Position numbers and translations under genes: made by a program
The notes under the pieces: model-generated
Databases searched by the model: none
Told to the model about the DNA's origin: nothing
Seen by the model: the letters and a program-made list of their open reading frames with translations, nothing else
Assembly: GCF_021134715.1 (NCBI RefSeq)
Contig: NC_060023.1
Span: forward strand, 9,114,001 to 9,178,000
Direction of reading: 5' to 3'
DNA length: 64,000 bases
Source: Daphnia pulex
Lineage: Eukaryota > Arthropoda > Branchiopoda > Diplostraca > Daphniidae
In this document: positions 1 to 14,742 of the stretch, piece by piece
Position numbering within the stretch: position 1 is the first letter of the stretch
Layout: every line of letters starts with the position of its first letter

Positions 1-557
1 GAGAGTGCTGGATCTAGCTCGTTTCTCTATACACACACGTAATCGCATTCACGAACGGTTTGATTACATCAAGAAAAAAACAAAAATGAAGAGCTCGAAA
101 TAACTAAAAAAAAAAATAAAAAAAGAGAAATTTTTACTTGAGAGTCCAGAGGTCGCCAGACGTCTAGTGGTAAAGAAGGAAAAAACGGAATGACTCGATC
201 CATCAACCTGGGCACATAAACAGAGGGGGCCGCCGCTGCTGCTGCTGCTTTCCCGCGTCCATTTTCCAGTTGTGATGTTTTTTTCTGCCGGAACGATTTT
301 CTGTTTTTAAGACGGTCGGCTGCATCAGTTTACTATACACAAGACTGGCGTTCCAGTCATAGCATCGAGGCCGTTTATTCCAGAAACGGAACCATCTGAT
401 AAATGCTAAGCATTACATTGTTGTTGTAAGCGTTGGTGGCAAAAGAGAATCTTCTCCAGTAGAGAGAAAATAACCAAAACGACACACACACAAGGGAAAA
501 CGGAGCCAAGGCAAAAGTGAGTGATGACGTCCATATCGAATCAACAATCAAGTCGGG
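1..557. other. Downstream flank of the SMYD4-like gene
   Basis: No coding region is seen here. On the minus strand this stretch would hold the 3' UTR of the SMYD4-like gene; an AATAAA hexamer in minus orientation lies at 374-379. A short run of GCT repeats sits near 232-250. Confidence 0.5.
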
Positions 558-3164
558 TCAAACATCAACGGCCAGATGGGGACTTAAAGTGGCCGATAGA
601 GCCCAGCAATGCTTCAAAACTTCTTGCGCCATGCTGTACTCTTGGACGGGAAGATGGATGGACGCATCAGAGTCCATGGCCTCCAAATAGCCGATGAACA
701 ATCGAGTCGACTCTTCCAGATGCGGAGGTCCGTCCGGGTAACAGGAGCCGGACGAGAGTGACGAGAAGTTGCCGATATCCCGGTGGATGGGATGATACAA
801 TTCCGGACGATTGATCAGTTTGGGAGCGTCTTCGTAGCGGGGCCAGTCTTGGGTGCAGGCGAGGCAATTGCACCGGAAGTAATACTGCTGGCTCAGTTTC
901 AATTGGCGCTCCTTCTTGTCGTGGGTGGCGTAATGGTAGCCGTAGTTGTCGAGGATTTCATCCCCACGGGCGATCCGCCGGATGGCTCTGACGGCGATGA
1001 CGTCTCCGTAGCCTATAATAACGTTATTAATACTTGTTTATATATTACACTTAATTAACGTTTGAATAAATTAAATTTGTATTACAATCGCGGACAACGT
1101 TGGGATCGCACGAGTGATTGATGAGACTCAAGATGGGCATGGCAGCAGCGCCAATTTCGCAAAGTCTAATCTGCTGCAGTGTTGAAGGGAGATCCGGGCC
1201 GGAAGGCGTTCCGGGAAGAGGAAAGGCCAGATGAGAGATTTCATGGGCGTTGCAGGGGTAACTCTGAATGAGCTGGAGCACAGCTGCCGCCAATATTTCA
1301 TCCGGATCATCTCCTTTCCCGTCACGCTGCTGCTTCTGCTGGATCAAACACGTTAAATAAACAGCCATGACAGCTCTCCGGAAGAGATCCGAAACGGAGC
1401 GTCGAGCCGTGTTGCCAACAAGGCGATGGATGGTGCGTCCGTAATCGGTCGATTCGTACACCTCCCCTCCGGCAGGATTACATCCATCGTCTTCACTGGC
1501 GTCCATAATCCTCTGTCTGCCCACTTTGAGAACCGTCCGCACGGCTAATAATCCGTGATGGCCAACGTTGGTCCCATGAAGAGAGTCGGTCAATCCGCAC
1601 TCGGATTGATGGTAACTGGCCCAGGCTTCATCACGGCACACCGTGCTGCAGAATCCCACCTGTAGAATTTCCCAGGTAAGAAAATAAAAATTATGTCCAG
1701 GTCTCAGATATCCATCTGACAAGCGGTTAACGTGATTTCACACAAGAATAGCCCCACACAGACACATCCAACGACAGAAATAATCTTTCGCTGACATCCC
1801 CGAATAAGATCTCCCGATTATAAAAAAAGGGCGTCTGGAAGGAAAGAAAAGTGAAACACGATCCTAAGAAGAAGAAACCTGAGAGCATTGGTGACATGGT
1901 ACGGGTCCAGGCGTCCAGTGTAGGCAATGATGGCAGTGGGATTCTTTGAATTCCTCCAGCAGTATCGAAGCCAGGGCCTTTTCCACGATGACCGTCGTCC
2001 CTGCAATGTCAGAAAAATATTTTTGAACATAACACGGAGAGAAGGAAAAAAGAGATTTTAACATGACAACAGTGCGGAAATCGATCTTTGACACACACAA
2101 AAGTGTTGTTGTTGCGCGTATACCAGCACTATGCACAACATTACAGCTTCATCGCTTTTCTTTTTTGGGGGTTTCCTACTCTGACATGCACATGGCAGCA
2201 GATTACAGGCCCTTGTCAGGGCCCAGTGGGGGGCCCCTAGTAGTAGGTAGACCCTCGAAAAAAACATTTCATGAGATTTCACGATTAGTTTTCTTCTTTG
2301 AAATGTTTTTTCGAATGTAAATGTATTACAAAGCTCGACGGTCGTTACGTTTTTACCTATTTGAATGTCTTCAGTGGCGACGAGGCAACGACCCCGATCG
2401 TCAGAATCCGTTAGTTCGATTGACGTGGAAGCGGCCGGCAATAGAGCGTTGCTGTCCCGGTTCAAGTCGGGCGCAGTCCTCCGCTTCTTAATGATTTGTC
2501 GTTCGATGGACGCCGCCGCCGATTCGTTTGATTCGCTGACCCCAATCGTTGGGTTGGCGTCGTCGCCCAGTTTGACTATCTTCGAGTTGATGCTAATGAG
2601 TTTGTCCTTGTGAGACTGCTGGGCATTTGTCGTCGTTACGAGCAGCAAATTCCTGGCCAGATTGAAGCTGATGAATGCTTGACGGACGTGTCCCAGTTGC
2701 AGCCAGCAATTACCTTGCCGCTCACGCAACTTGTACTCGAGATGCTTGGGATAGCCGTGGTCAAAGGCCAGCTGAATGTCTCTTAACGAATGGAGCCAGT
2801 CTGACGTGTCGTGGAACACGGCCGAACGATTGGCGTAGGCCAGTGCTAGGGCTTCACCTTCGCCAACGAGGAGACTGCGATTGTAAGAGCTGATGGCTTT
2901 CCAGTTGAGCTTCTTCTGGTAGTAGTTGTTGCCTTCAACTCGGTGACTAGTGGAGAGTTGCTGAGATTTGCAAGGTGTGGAGATTGCCCGCTTGGCCAGG
3001 CTCAGAGGCTCTTGAAAACGAGCTCTGACTGAGTCAAGGGCCAAGACAAAGGAGATTCGCTGAGCATCAGTTGAGCAAGTGGAGAAGCGAGTGGAGATTT
3101 CCTTGACATCACCACTCTTTTCCAGGTCGTGACAGATCTGGGTGAAGAGGCTTTCGAAATCCAT
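558..3164 (-). CDS. SMYD4: SMYD4-like protein-lysine methyltransferase (TPR + split SET/MYND)
   Basis: Four coding exons (3164-2357, 2000-1879, 1659-1086, 1012-558) join in phase to 652 aa, somewhat shorter than vertebrate SMYD4 (about 800). The N-terminal third has a TPR-like helical stretch (YANRSAVFHDTSDWLHSLRD). After EDIQIGTTVIVEK, the start of the SET domain, a MYND zinc finger is split by an intron: CHHC, CHQC, then CSTVC and HQSEC. The SET core shows NHSCDPNV, GDEILDNYGY and a post-SET CNCLAC. All zinc ligands and the NHSC/GYxY motifs are present, so the enzyme should be active; the target is not evident from sequence. The intron 2356-2001 is longer than its neighbours. The ATG at 3164 is the first in frame; an AG acceptor just upstream (near 3195) suggests a spliced 5' UTR. 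The family call is firm; the SMYD4 subtype rests on the TPR-first layout. Confidence 0.88.
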
Positions 3165-6100
3165 CTTCTTTCATCAAGCGCAATAATCCCCTGATTGCAA
3201 CACACCTGCAGAGTCACGGGTTCAAGAATGTTAATAAAGGCTTGTGTTTCTTCTGCACAGCCGGCTGAGGGGCCAGAGAGGTTTCACTGAATGAATTCAG
3301 ACAAAGCCGCAGGGATGACAGATTTATCACACAAGAATAGAAGACCTTTTTTGAGCTTGTGAAGCAATCAGAAAGTCACAGTCAAGCACCAAAACAACAA
3401 CAACAAGAGAGACTGAGCACGTTTTCCACTTGGGTAATCAAGACGCGAGTATTCTCATTCATCACGCTGAAATGGTAACAAGCACAAGCAGCAGCCCGAC
3501 TGGAAGTAATACAGATCCACAAGTCAACACGTTAAACACAACAAAAAAAAGATGTTAATCAAAAAGGGAGGGGGGATTATACGAACATAACCAGCAGACG
3601 TCATGTTGAATCAGTTTTCACATGACCTCGTGTTGGTGGCGCGAGAACTTTTGGCTTGTCCGAATATGTAAAAATTCTGATGAAACACGCCAAAAATGGA
3701 TTTTTCTAACCCTTACTTCTCTTTTTCAGAAAAATTTAAATAAAAATCCCCCACCAAGAATTTTCTTACTCTTCCCCCCTTTAAACAAAAAATTCTTTTC
3801 TTTTTCGTCTGCTATTTACAGACGACCGCTGAGTTGCCACGGTCGTTAAAAACAAACGACACGATGCGGATTTTTGTTTTATTTTCAGCGTCCAGCCGGT
3901 CGGTCCGTCCATCCTCCAGGGTATATATAAATATACACGCAGGATATTTTTTTCTATTTTTATTATGGTGAAACAATTTTTGTTATTTCTCCTGCGCTCC
4001 TGTCCCGGCGCTTCTGGGGTCCCCCCTCCTGTAACAAACGAACATTGTGTGTGTGTGTGCTACAAAAGGAGCTCATTCTTATTCTAATGACATTGTCAGT
4101 CAGTCAGTCAGTTAGTTTTCTTCATTTTTTAAAAAATAAAGTTTTCTAATATTGGTTGGGGGCCCAGCCAAATGTTTCTCTTTCTCTGGTTATCATCGCC
4201 TGACAATATAAACGCAGTCGTCGGTTTCTGGTTATTTGGCCCAGGATGTTATGTCCGTGTCTGTTTGAAATTTTCTTTCTTTTTCCTATTCAGATTTTTT
4301 TCGGTTGTTGTTGTTTCTGTATTTTGTTTTTCCGTGTGTTTCGAGAATTATTATACGAGAGGGAGAGATAGATAAGATTGTTATTTTTTTAGTTATTTTT
4401 CCTCTAGTTTTTATTGTCTGTATTTTATTTTTCAATTTGAAAAATAAAAGAGCTGGAAGGCAAATGAAAAGATCTATCTAAATATTATACTAATGTCTCG
4501 TATTTACATGTTGGCAACATATTTTAGACGTCGTAAAACAATCTCTTTTGATACGAGGAGGAGGAAATTTTTGTGCTTTTTCAGTTATAATAGGAAGTCA
4601 AAACATGGCCGGCAATTACGATTATTAACAAAAAAGGTTTGAATTTGCGCGCGCGTTCCTTTCATATATTTTTATCATTCGGACAAATCTATTATTATTA
4701 TCTGTGCAATGGGAAATTGGCCAGCAACAGCTTCTCGTAAAAACGGTTACACGCCAATCAGCTCCCATCGGAAATCTCTAAATGCTAAAACAACCAATAT
4801 ATTCCCGGCGTGTGTTATATCTTATTATTTTTTTTCTCTCCCATATCTTATCGATGCGGGAGAGGAAAAAACAAATTTCCCGAAAAGCTTTTTTAGCTGC
4901 CGTGTGTTATATGTCGACTGTTGAAAGGGGCTCACGAGCAGCAGAGCGCACGCTAAAAACCCTTAGCGTAATTCTCTTTTTACCTATAGGGTATATATAT
5001 TCCGGGACTTTTGAAATATGCCCTCAGGGTGTCGTCCCGGCGTCCGTTCTTGATTTTCTTCTTCTTTTCCCCCCTCAAGTCTTCAAGAATAAAAACTGGT
5101 TTCTCTCTCTTTTTCTTTATATTCATCCGTTTTTTCCTTCTTATTCTTTTTCCAACGCACCTGGCCCGCCGATGGAACAACCGAGAGCACAGGAGGAAAA
5201 AAATGGCCAGGGGGGCCCTCAGGCTCTTTAGCAGCACCTTTTTCTCTCTCTATCTATCTCTGACGACGACAACGACGAAAAAAGTCGCCCAACCCCACTC
5301 TACCCCGCCCAGGACCACCGAAATGACGTAAAAGAAGGAGGGAGGTGGTGGTAGAAGAAGAAAAAAGAAACAACCTACCTGAGGCTCGAACTCACGTACA
5401 GAAGAAATCAAGGAGGGGGGCTACGGGAAAAGTCTGTGGAAACTCTGGGCTCAGTTGCCCGTCGGACACGGTCTCTATCGGATCGTTTTTAAGAATTATT
5501 ATTTTTTTTAAATTTTCGGTTGTTGTGTTGTTCACGTTCGTTCGTTCGTTTTGATCATTTTGGATAACTTCAGGCCTCGTGTGGAAATTTGTGTTTGATT
5601 TGGTAAACGGATTACCTTTGATTAGTTGATTCCGGGAGGTGATCGTGTGTGTGTGCTGTTTTAGTGGTGTGGTGGTTGAAGGTTGTTGTGTGTGTTTGTT
5701 GTTGCAACAACTCGGGTTTTTTTTCGAGACAGCGAAGGACGCCCAGCATTTATTTGTTCGAAAAAATTTCGGTATTTTTTCGTTACCATATCGAGTGCGA
5801 CTGTGCCGTGTGTGTGTGTGTGTGTTTGATTACATTTTCCAGAAGACTGGTAAGTTTTTTTTTTCAATTCAATTGAAATTTATTTCGAATAAGTGTTTGG
5901 AATATGTCGGCGGTAGACGTATACCTTTGCACGCGTGAATGCCCGTCTTAAGTCAGCTGGCCGTTTCTTTTCGTTCACTGGAGAGAAAGAAACAACGCCA
6001 ACGAAAAAGTTCCATTTGACATTTTGAGTCTTTTAGATATCAAAGAATTATTTTTTTCGACGTGACGGGTCTCTCTCTCTCTCTTCTTCTGTATGTACCG

Positions 6101-9100
6101 TACACGTAATAATAATAATAATGATATCCTTGTATAATCGTCCATTATAGGCCCTAGAGCTAAGACATGAGAGACAGCGGTCGTCGTGATAGCGGGTCCC
6201 CCCCTTTCACTTTGCGTTGACATTGAGACAAATGGCAAATCATTTATCCTCGAAAAAAAAATAAAAATGAAAGAACAAACTTTTTCTTTTCAAAAACACA
6301 CATATGCTGTGTGTGTGTGTGGTAGTTAACTTTTTCTTGTATATTTCTTTCCCCATTCGGATATAATTTTACTTTTTGGGGGTTTTTCTTTTGAATTTCG
6401 ACAAGAGATAACTTGACGCCAAGAACTCGTTCGACATTCTTCTTCCAGTTTTGTTTTTTCTCTCTAGCTAGCTTAGCTCTTATTATAAGTTAACATTCTT
6501 GGAAACGAGCAGGGGGGAACTGGACTTTCAAGTTTTTGGGACGAATTTTTGTTTTTTCAAAATTCGATTTTCTTTATTTTATTTTATTTTTGTAAAAAAT
6601 TACATTTGTGAAATCGAATTATACGACGCACGGTCTAACGGGATGAGATAGTGTCTTAAATAAAAATATGTGTGCAGGGATTTTCTCGGTCGGCCAAAAA
6701 AGAAATCATATAATCCTTTTTTTCTTTCTTTTTGTTCTGTGCTGTGACGTATAAGGCGATGGAGAAGATGAAGAAGAAGAATCCCTTCAACACCTCGCTC
6801 ACGAAATAGCGATGAAATTATTAGCGCCAAAGTGTATTTTCTCTCTCTTCCACACATCAACTAAACCAACTTGGGGGTTTTTAATAGAGCTAGCTAGAAC
6901 TGGTTCCCGTGTGTGTGTGTAATGTTTCATTATATCTAACGTGGCGTACTATTAAAAAAAGCCAGCATCTTCTTTGCCCTGATGCAACTTGACTACTTGA
7001 TGGGAGGTTTGTGAGCTTCATCATCTTCATCATTCGTTCGTTTCTTTTTTCTCTTTCGCCACCAATTATTTTCAATATTAGAGCAACTGTTTGCTGGGCA
7101 TTGTTTTTTATTTTATTTTCAAACAGACGGACGGACTGCTGGCCAGCACACCCAGGCCGACGTTATTAGCCTAATTTTTTTATACATGTGTGTGTGCGCA
7201 CCTCTTCAGATGATGGATGGATCTTAAATGCTTTTTTGATCTATTTCGATCGGACCACCCTCCTCTCTCCTATGCAATGATCATTTAATATAGAAATGAA
7301 ATTCGGGAAAGGAAAACAAATCAACACAACAAACTTTGAGATTTTTTTGGGGTGTTGTTGTTGGTTGTTGTTCTTGTTCTTGTTGTTTTCATTTCGAAAC
7401 CGGCGATCAGGGCCGGAGCTATATAGCCAGACCGAGAGAGTGTTTCATTAACTCAACACTTTTTTACGAGCAAAAAAATTATGTTTGCGGTCGTTCTTTT
7501 TTCTTCTTCTTCCCAATCTCCGTTATATAGGATTGAACGCGTGAAAGAATTTTTCTTCTCCAACCAGAGCCCGTTAAAAATTATTTTTTAAAAAATTCTT
7601 TTAATTTTTTTGAATTTTGGCGCTTTTTGTTTTTTTTGGTGAAAAAAAGATTAGAAAAATTAATTTTGATTCAGTCAACCGTGTTGAAAGAGCCAGTCAG
7701 TTATTTTGTGAGGAGGGAAACGAACGAACAACAACAAGGTTGTTGTTCATTTGGGCGTGGGTTGAACGATTGGGTAATCAGGCGAATAGAAACAAAAAAA
7801 AAATGGGGAAACAAAAGAATAGGGAAACATAATCAACCCGCTCCTTTTCGTGACGGTAGACGATTGACGTCATACCCCGACGCGCGCGTCGTCCCGAAAC
7901 AACCGAACAACACCAAAATTTCTAGCTGAGCTAAAGCTGTGGCACAAATCATCAAACAACAACAACTTTTTTTCGGCTGTTGTTGTTGTTGGCCATTTCG
8001 TCTCCTCTTTCTCTCGTTTTGGTCCCTCTCAAATCGACACATTTTTTCGCCTCTTTTGTTTCGTCTCTCGACACTGAAATTTCTTCTCTCAAATGGAATG
8101 GGAAAAACATTCCGAGAGGCCAAAAACGAACTTCACCTTTTTCTATCGGAGACGACGAAATAATGGCCAGCAAAACTTATTACATTTGTCTATTCTTTCC
8201 ACGACTAACTTGCGTATAATCTTCCTTAGAAAAATTCTGGGCGTCATTTTTGAAACACAAAAAATTCCCGAAATTTCCCACTTGCGTATTACATTGTACT
8301 GACGAGAAAACAAAACGGTTTATTTTTTTATTTTTTCCATCCCCAGAGAGCTGAACAGAAAAATAAAGTTTCAATGGCCATCATTTATCCCGTCGATTTT
8401 CTTATACTATTCTCCCAAAAAGCTTTCCAATAATAGATAAATGTATACCTGGCCCTTTTGTGGCTCAAAAGAATATTGTTATTGATAGGTATAAATACGA
8501 ATAAATACACACACAACACGTTATTATTATACGACATTTTTTGTGCAACAACCGAAGGAAATATATAAAGAAAATAGGAACAAGTCCGGAAACTTTTTGT
8601 GGAAAAAGACGAATTGGCTGGTAGTTTTTCTTCTCCGACTGCAATAATATAAATGATTTCACGGTTTGTTTGCGCGTCTACCATTTTTATTTTCTTTTAT
8701 AACTTTTTTGTTTTTTTTTCCCCTTGGCCAACCTGCGGATGACCGTTGTTGTTGTCTCCCCCGTTTTTATGTCCTTTTTTGTTGTTGTTGCGTCGTTGTT
8801 GTGGCCAGCAGAGCTCAAAAGTGGCCGAAACGAAACTTTTTTTAACTTTGCGGCTCCTCCATCCATCGTGAAAAAAAGAGAAGAAATGGAACATTACACA
8901 TTTTTTTCCAGGCATCAGCGGCATGAGTTATATTTGTAAAAAAAAAACGAACGCATTAGCCAACTAGTCCGAAACCGACCAACTATACTTGTAAGTGTGT
9001 TGACGTGTACCGGAAATATTTCATGGAAAAAAAAAAGAAATTGTATAATCATCATCGTACAGTCTACTATACTTTTTGATCGTCATAAAAAATAAGCTAT

Positions 9101-9974
9101 AGAGTTGAAAGGATAATACAGCAAAGAATATAAGAATTTATTGTTCGTATTATATTAGATGGCAACCGGCGCCGGTGCATTAGCGCAGTCATTAAAAACA
9201 AAAGAGGGTTTCACGTTTTCTCGATTGCCGCACTTTTTCTTTTTTTTTTTGAAAAAAATAAAAAAATATCAAATGTGCCCGGGGGACAAATCACGAGTTT
9301 CCCTATATCCCGAATTTTTATTTTTTAGGGGGAAAGAAAAAATAAATAAATAAATAAATAAATAACCAGGACATTTTTTTTTTTGAATTTTTCCCCTTTT
9401 CTCTTTTTACATTTACGATTTCCTCCAAGGAAAAATAAAAATCAAATTCTAGACACACGTCGAATAAGGCCACGTGCGCTTTTGTAAATATTCATTTTAC
9501 CCCGGCTTGCGCTGGCCATATGCGTTCCATCAATCAACGAAAAAATTTGGTTTATATTTCTTTCTTTTTATTTTCGGGCAGTTCAAAGTTTTCTTTTTCA
9601 AATTCCCGCCCTATATTTTGTTGGGGTTCGTAACCCTATAATATTTTTTTCCGTACGTCATCGATATAGGGAAGCCGCGTCGCGACGCCGTCGATATTTA
9701 AGGGGCGTCTTTCCGTTGTTTTCTATATGTCTGGACTGGATGACGTAATAACAGACAACCGTACAAATCCCCTAGACGAGGAAACAATTAACCGACTCAA
9801 CTACAATATTTTAGTTGTTTCCGTTTTATTCATTCATTTTTTTTTTCTCTTTTTGAATTAAGGTTCAGATACTGTTGTCCGCGCGTGAGTGTGCGACAGT
9901 GATGTGTGGTGCGGAAGTGATTGGCCCCGTCCGCGGAAGAGAAACCTCCGGCACCCATCATCAATCAAGAGGAG
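3165..9974. other. Long non-coding stretch between SMYD4-like gene and dgo
   Basis: About 6.8 kb without a convincing gene; ORFs here are low-complexity. It is AT-rich with homopolymer T/A runs, GT runs (near 4046, 5645, 5812, 6308), a CAGT run near 4098, and AATA repeats (9342-9364). A TATATAAATA box lies near 3924-3933. A strong donor (CTG|GTAAGT near 5850) and a pyrimidine-rich acceptor ending at 9862 would fit a non-coding first exon and a 4 kb leader intron of the plus-strand dgo gene; this is inference. Confidence 0.4.
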
Positions 9975-12900
9975 ATGCGTAAATTCCGACTCGTGGCCGG
10001 ATTGGGTCGCCAGCCGACGCAGCAACAACAACAACAACAACAGACTCAACGAGAACAACGAGAGGTACATGAAAAACAAAATAAATTTGAATGATATAAA
10101 TCCCAAACGAGATTAGAAATGAATTAAATTCAAACCTTCAAAAAGTTGTACACCCCCAAAGGGGTTGGAACGTGTTTCATCGCGGCTTTTGTCCTGTCGG
10201 AGAAAAATGTACAGGCAACCCTTTGGATGATTATACCGTCTACTAGGGTCTGTCTACTATACTACACACCGTGGCGTGTGTTTCTTATATAACCCATTTG
10301 GCCGCCAGATATTTCAGCTTCTCCTTCTATCCCCTTTATTTTTCTCCGAAGAAATGCACAAAGGAGGGCGACTTTTCTACCGAGGCCCTTAATAGCAGAG
10401 CGGCAAATTTAAAAAGCAACTGGGGGGCAACAACAACTACTGTTGTTGCATGTGCCGCCAAGCAACGGCCCTATTTAACCGTAATGCAGGACTTCTCTAC
10501 GTCTCTACCAATGCAACAATGTTGTTGTTACACTTTTCTCAAAGTATAGGGGATTCATTTTGAAACAAAATTAGAAAATCATTTGGGGTTGAATTTTTCA
10601 AATTTTGTTTTCCCCCTCAAATTCAAATCTGGCGGGCAAGCGAATCGAAATAACTCTCGTCAATGTTATAACGGCACGTGTGCGAGTTGAACGGAAGACA
10701 AAAAGAAACCGCAAAAGTGTAGAGATATATACCATTATACGATCCGAGCTCCTATTACAGTTTTCGGTCCGGCGGTCGCCATTATTTAACGTCTATAGCG
10801 AAAAGAAAAAAGACAAAGTTCCGTTAGATATATTTTCATTTCCTTCTTCTTTTATTTATTTATCTTTTCTTTCACACAGGTGGGAATTTTAAATGGCAGC
10901 GGTGGTGGGAGCCGCGTCTTGGGTGTCACCAACGGACCGGAGACGGCCGCTTCACTCCTAGCGGCCGGACTCGACGCTCGGGCCGCTGAATTGGTGAGTT
11001 ATACAAACCTGACAAAATCCAGCAGTTCTCCATTTAAATCTTTCTCCGGCCCTTTTAAAAATGGGAAAGTTACTATTTTTCCTCATTCCTGGGGAAAGAG
11101 AATAGGGCGGAGCCAAGGGTGGGAATGTATTATAATAGCCTTACAAAAATAAAGTGTGTATAATCAAACTAAACACGGTCAAAGTCGATTCGATACGCTC
11201 GCGCCGGGCCCGTTCGTCCTGGAGCTTTTGCGCTCCAGGAATTTCGAATTGTTTTTCTTTTATTTTTCCACCCTAAACATTTTTTTAAAAAAAGAATTAT
11301 AAAATGTTTACAACAAGTGTATCTGTGTGCTATACCACGGACATCATTTTTTTAGATTTGAAAAATAACAAATTCGAATAGAATGGCGTGTTCCCGCCAC
11401 ATTTTTTAAAAAAAGACGCAAGGGCAAAGAGGAAAAAAAAAACAAAAAACGAAAGGAATTTCCGCGTGCACAGCGTTGACTCACGCACACACACGAGAAC
11501 AATAGAAGAAAAAAAAAATTTATTTTATCTTTTTTTTTTGTTTAGTTTTGTTACCACCTCTTTCCGGTTGAACGGCACGCGTATGTGTTTCTTCTTATAT
11601 GTCTTTTCCCCTCCCCCCTTATCTCACTAAAAAAAATTTGGTTTTTTTCTTTGAAAAAAAATAAGAAGTGAAGCGTTTTACGACGATTTGAAACACGCGC
11701 GCTCTTATTACATTTTTCCAGCCGCGCTCCGTCTAAAAGGCAGCTAGGATACCCACACAGCTATAGTCAGCCACTCTTGTCCGGTTATTATCGTTGAACA
11801 CACACGTCGAAAAACACGGCCCCTCTTTCTTGTTATTATTATTTATTTATTTTTCTTCCCTGATTTATTCAAAAAGATTAACACGGAAAATTGCGCATTT
11901 ATTAAATAATTATTTGATTCATTTTAAAAAATCCTTTTTTTTCCGTTGCGCAAAAAATTAGTGTCAAACATTTTTGGGGGGGTCTGATGGATCATTAGCA
12001 TATATCTCACACATATTCAGTAGAGAATCTCTTTTGTTTCCAATCATTGAGAAAACATTTTTTTTTTCATTCTCCCGCCGGATGGGAAGCCGCGTGACCG
12101 TAAGCAGCCGTAACCCGTAACTTTATTTATTTTTCACGTAGTGTCCTACTTTTTCTTGTTTCTTTTTATCCTCCATCCATCGTTTCAGAATTTGATTGTG
12201 GATTCAGGCACTCTGGCTGGCTGGTTGGCTGGTATACTATGTGTTATGTACAGCGCCCATCTGTGTCTACAATCATTTCCGAGATGTGTGTGCATATAAT
12301 AACGTTTGAAAGAAGGTAAAAAAAACGAACGAACTTGTAGAGGCATCATCAGTGATGGCCGGAAGGCAATTCACGAAATGTCTAACCCTTTTATTTGATG
12401 CGTGATACACACTCTAGAAAAATCGAAAGAAACGGCGGGTTATTTTTCTAAACCGAAATATTTTTTCCCATGTTTATTTTGTCGTGAAATAGGGAAGGGG
12501 GAGAAAAAGGGATGATGTTGCATATTAGATCCTTTCATTTTTCATAGGTAAAAATATCTCTTTACTTTTGTTAACTTGTTTCTTTCTTGTCTGTATATCG
12601 TCTACACAAATCTGAACTCGAATGGGTGGTCCTTTTGGGTCGGTCCCAGTTTGGGTCCTCTCTTAACGGTACAGCTATATTTCATCATTTCCCCCCCTTT
12701 ATCCCTTATTCTCTCTCTAGTTGTGTGTAAAAGAGATGAACAGCATACGGTCTAATATAATAATAACGTCCATACAACCAACAATACCTATACCCTGCCA
12801 CAGTCCTGATTACATCTCTCTTAAGGGGTGGTCTCTCTCTTCTCTTCTTTGTTGTTTGTTGTTGTGAGGGTGGAAGAAGATGAAAGAAGAAAAGTTTTTC

Positions 12901-14703
12901 GGGAAAGAGATGGGAGAGAGATGGTCTTTTTCATCATCTATCGATGGCGTGTCGTAATGACCCCGCACTGGGTTAAGGGGCGTGGTTTCTTTTCTTTTTT
13001 ATTTCCAGGTATTATTTCAAAAGAACGGAGCTAGATATTTATAACCACCGCAGGTAATTTTGTCAAAAAAGCGGGAAAACGTTTATTTTCAAAAAAACGC
13101 GCCGCCAAACAATTTTTTTATTTTAAATTTTGAGTGGTGGTGGTGTGTGTGGCGACCCGCCATTTTTTGAACGAAACATGTGTATGATTAGTCGAGAGCT
13201 TTTTGGATGATGATGATGATGATGATGATGACGGCGTCCGTTTTTTTCCCACACAGTGTGTCTCTTCTCTCTGTCAATTTTGTTTCGGTCATTAAAAGAG
13301 TTGTGTGAAGTCAAGAAAAACGGCTGGCCCGTCCAACCCAAACCAAACCCCCGAAAAAATAGAAAAAAAAAAAACGGGCTAAGGATAATCATTGTAAAAA
13401 GTACCGTGAATAAATACAATATCATCCACCCTATACTCGGGTAGCGTTCCATACACGAAAAATATCAGCGGTGATTCTGCTGGGAACGAAAACTGTCCGC
13501 TGCGCTGACTTGAAGAGAAAAAGTTTCCGGTTTGATGATGATGATGATGGTGGTAACCGCTCCCGCGTGATGATGATACGGTTGTTTATTTATTTATAAT
13601 ATCTAAGAAAGAAGAAGAAGACAAAGTTTAGACAGTTGCTCGGGATTTATGAGATTGTATTATTTTTTTATCCGCCGCTTTCGGACCCAGCAGCAATGGA
13701 CACGGGGGGTATGTACAACATTTATTCTAAATAAGATTGGGACTATATACAGCCAAAAGTCGGCTGGGAAAACAGATGGATGCGCGTCGTTAGTTTTTTC
13801 GAAACTCAGACGGGCGGAGCAAATATATAAATATGTGAAACGGGACATCCATCGCGGATAGTCCAGCACCAACGACACGGTCATCATATCGATCCGCTCT
13901 AGTAAGAAAAATGAAATTGGCGCCATTTTTATTTTGAAAAAAATTCTCTTCCGGAATTATTTTGTTTTTTTTGGATAAATGCGAATTTGTTTGTTCCTAA
14001 TTTTTTGTTATTTTCTTCACACACAATTGGAACCGCAAGCTTCGGGATCGTGTGGCTCTCATCATCACGCTGCTGGGCGCCCATCCTCTCTCTCTCTCCG
14101 GCCGTCTAATAATGATTGAACCTATCCGCCGCGCTTTTAAGTTTTTTCGGTTGGGTTTCGGTTGGGTTGGTTGTTGGTGGAGACTTTCTTTTGTGTCTGT
14201 GGCGTGGAATATCATCACACACACACACACACAGACACACAGAATTGTTGCTGTTGTGTAATAGGCCATCCTAAATAGTCTTTCTCTCTCCTTTTTGTTC
14301 TGTTGTGTGTCTATTCTTTTGGCGTGAGTCTCTCATCCGGCCTGGTGTGTCCCTTTTGTTGTTTTCTCTCCAAAGGTTAAAAGGTTTTTTTCTTTCTTTT
14401 TCTCTATACCAAAAAAGTTGCGAGAGATATATAAAGACGAGCTATTACGCCATCACCCAAAAACAGCATTTTCTCTCTCTCTCTCTGTTGTTGTTGGTGT
14501 TGGTGTTGTTGTTGCTCGCCCCGAGAGTCATTTATTCACACATCTGTTTCACCGAGGCGCTAAATTTTGAATCTCCTTTTTCAAGAGTTGGTTGATGAGG
14601 TACCGAAAAGAGCTGCGCGTGAGCTTTGGGATGAAAACGTTTCCGGTCTTCTTCTTCTTCTTCTTTTTTCTCGGTATAAAACATTATGGACAAATCCCCG
14701 GGT

Positions 14704-14742
<39 letters not shown>

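Noticed and set aside
14701-14742. CAA run encoding polyglutamine
   Set aside because: It lies within the large dgo intron without splice sites in frame; it is a microsatellite, not a coding tract.
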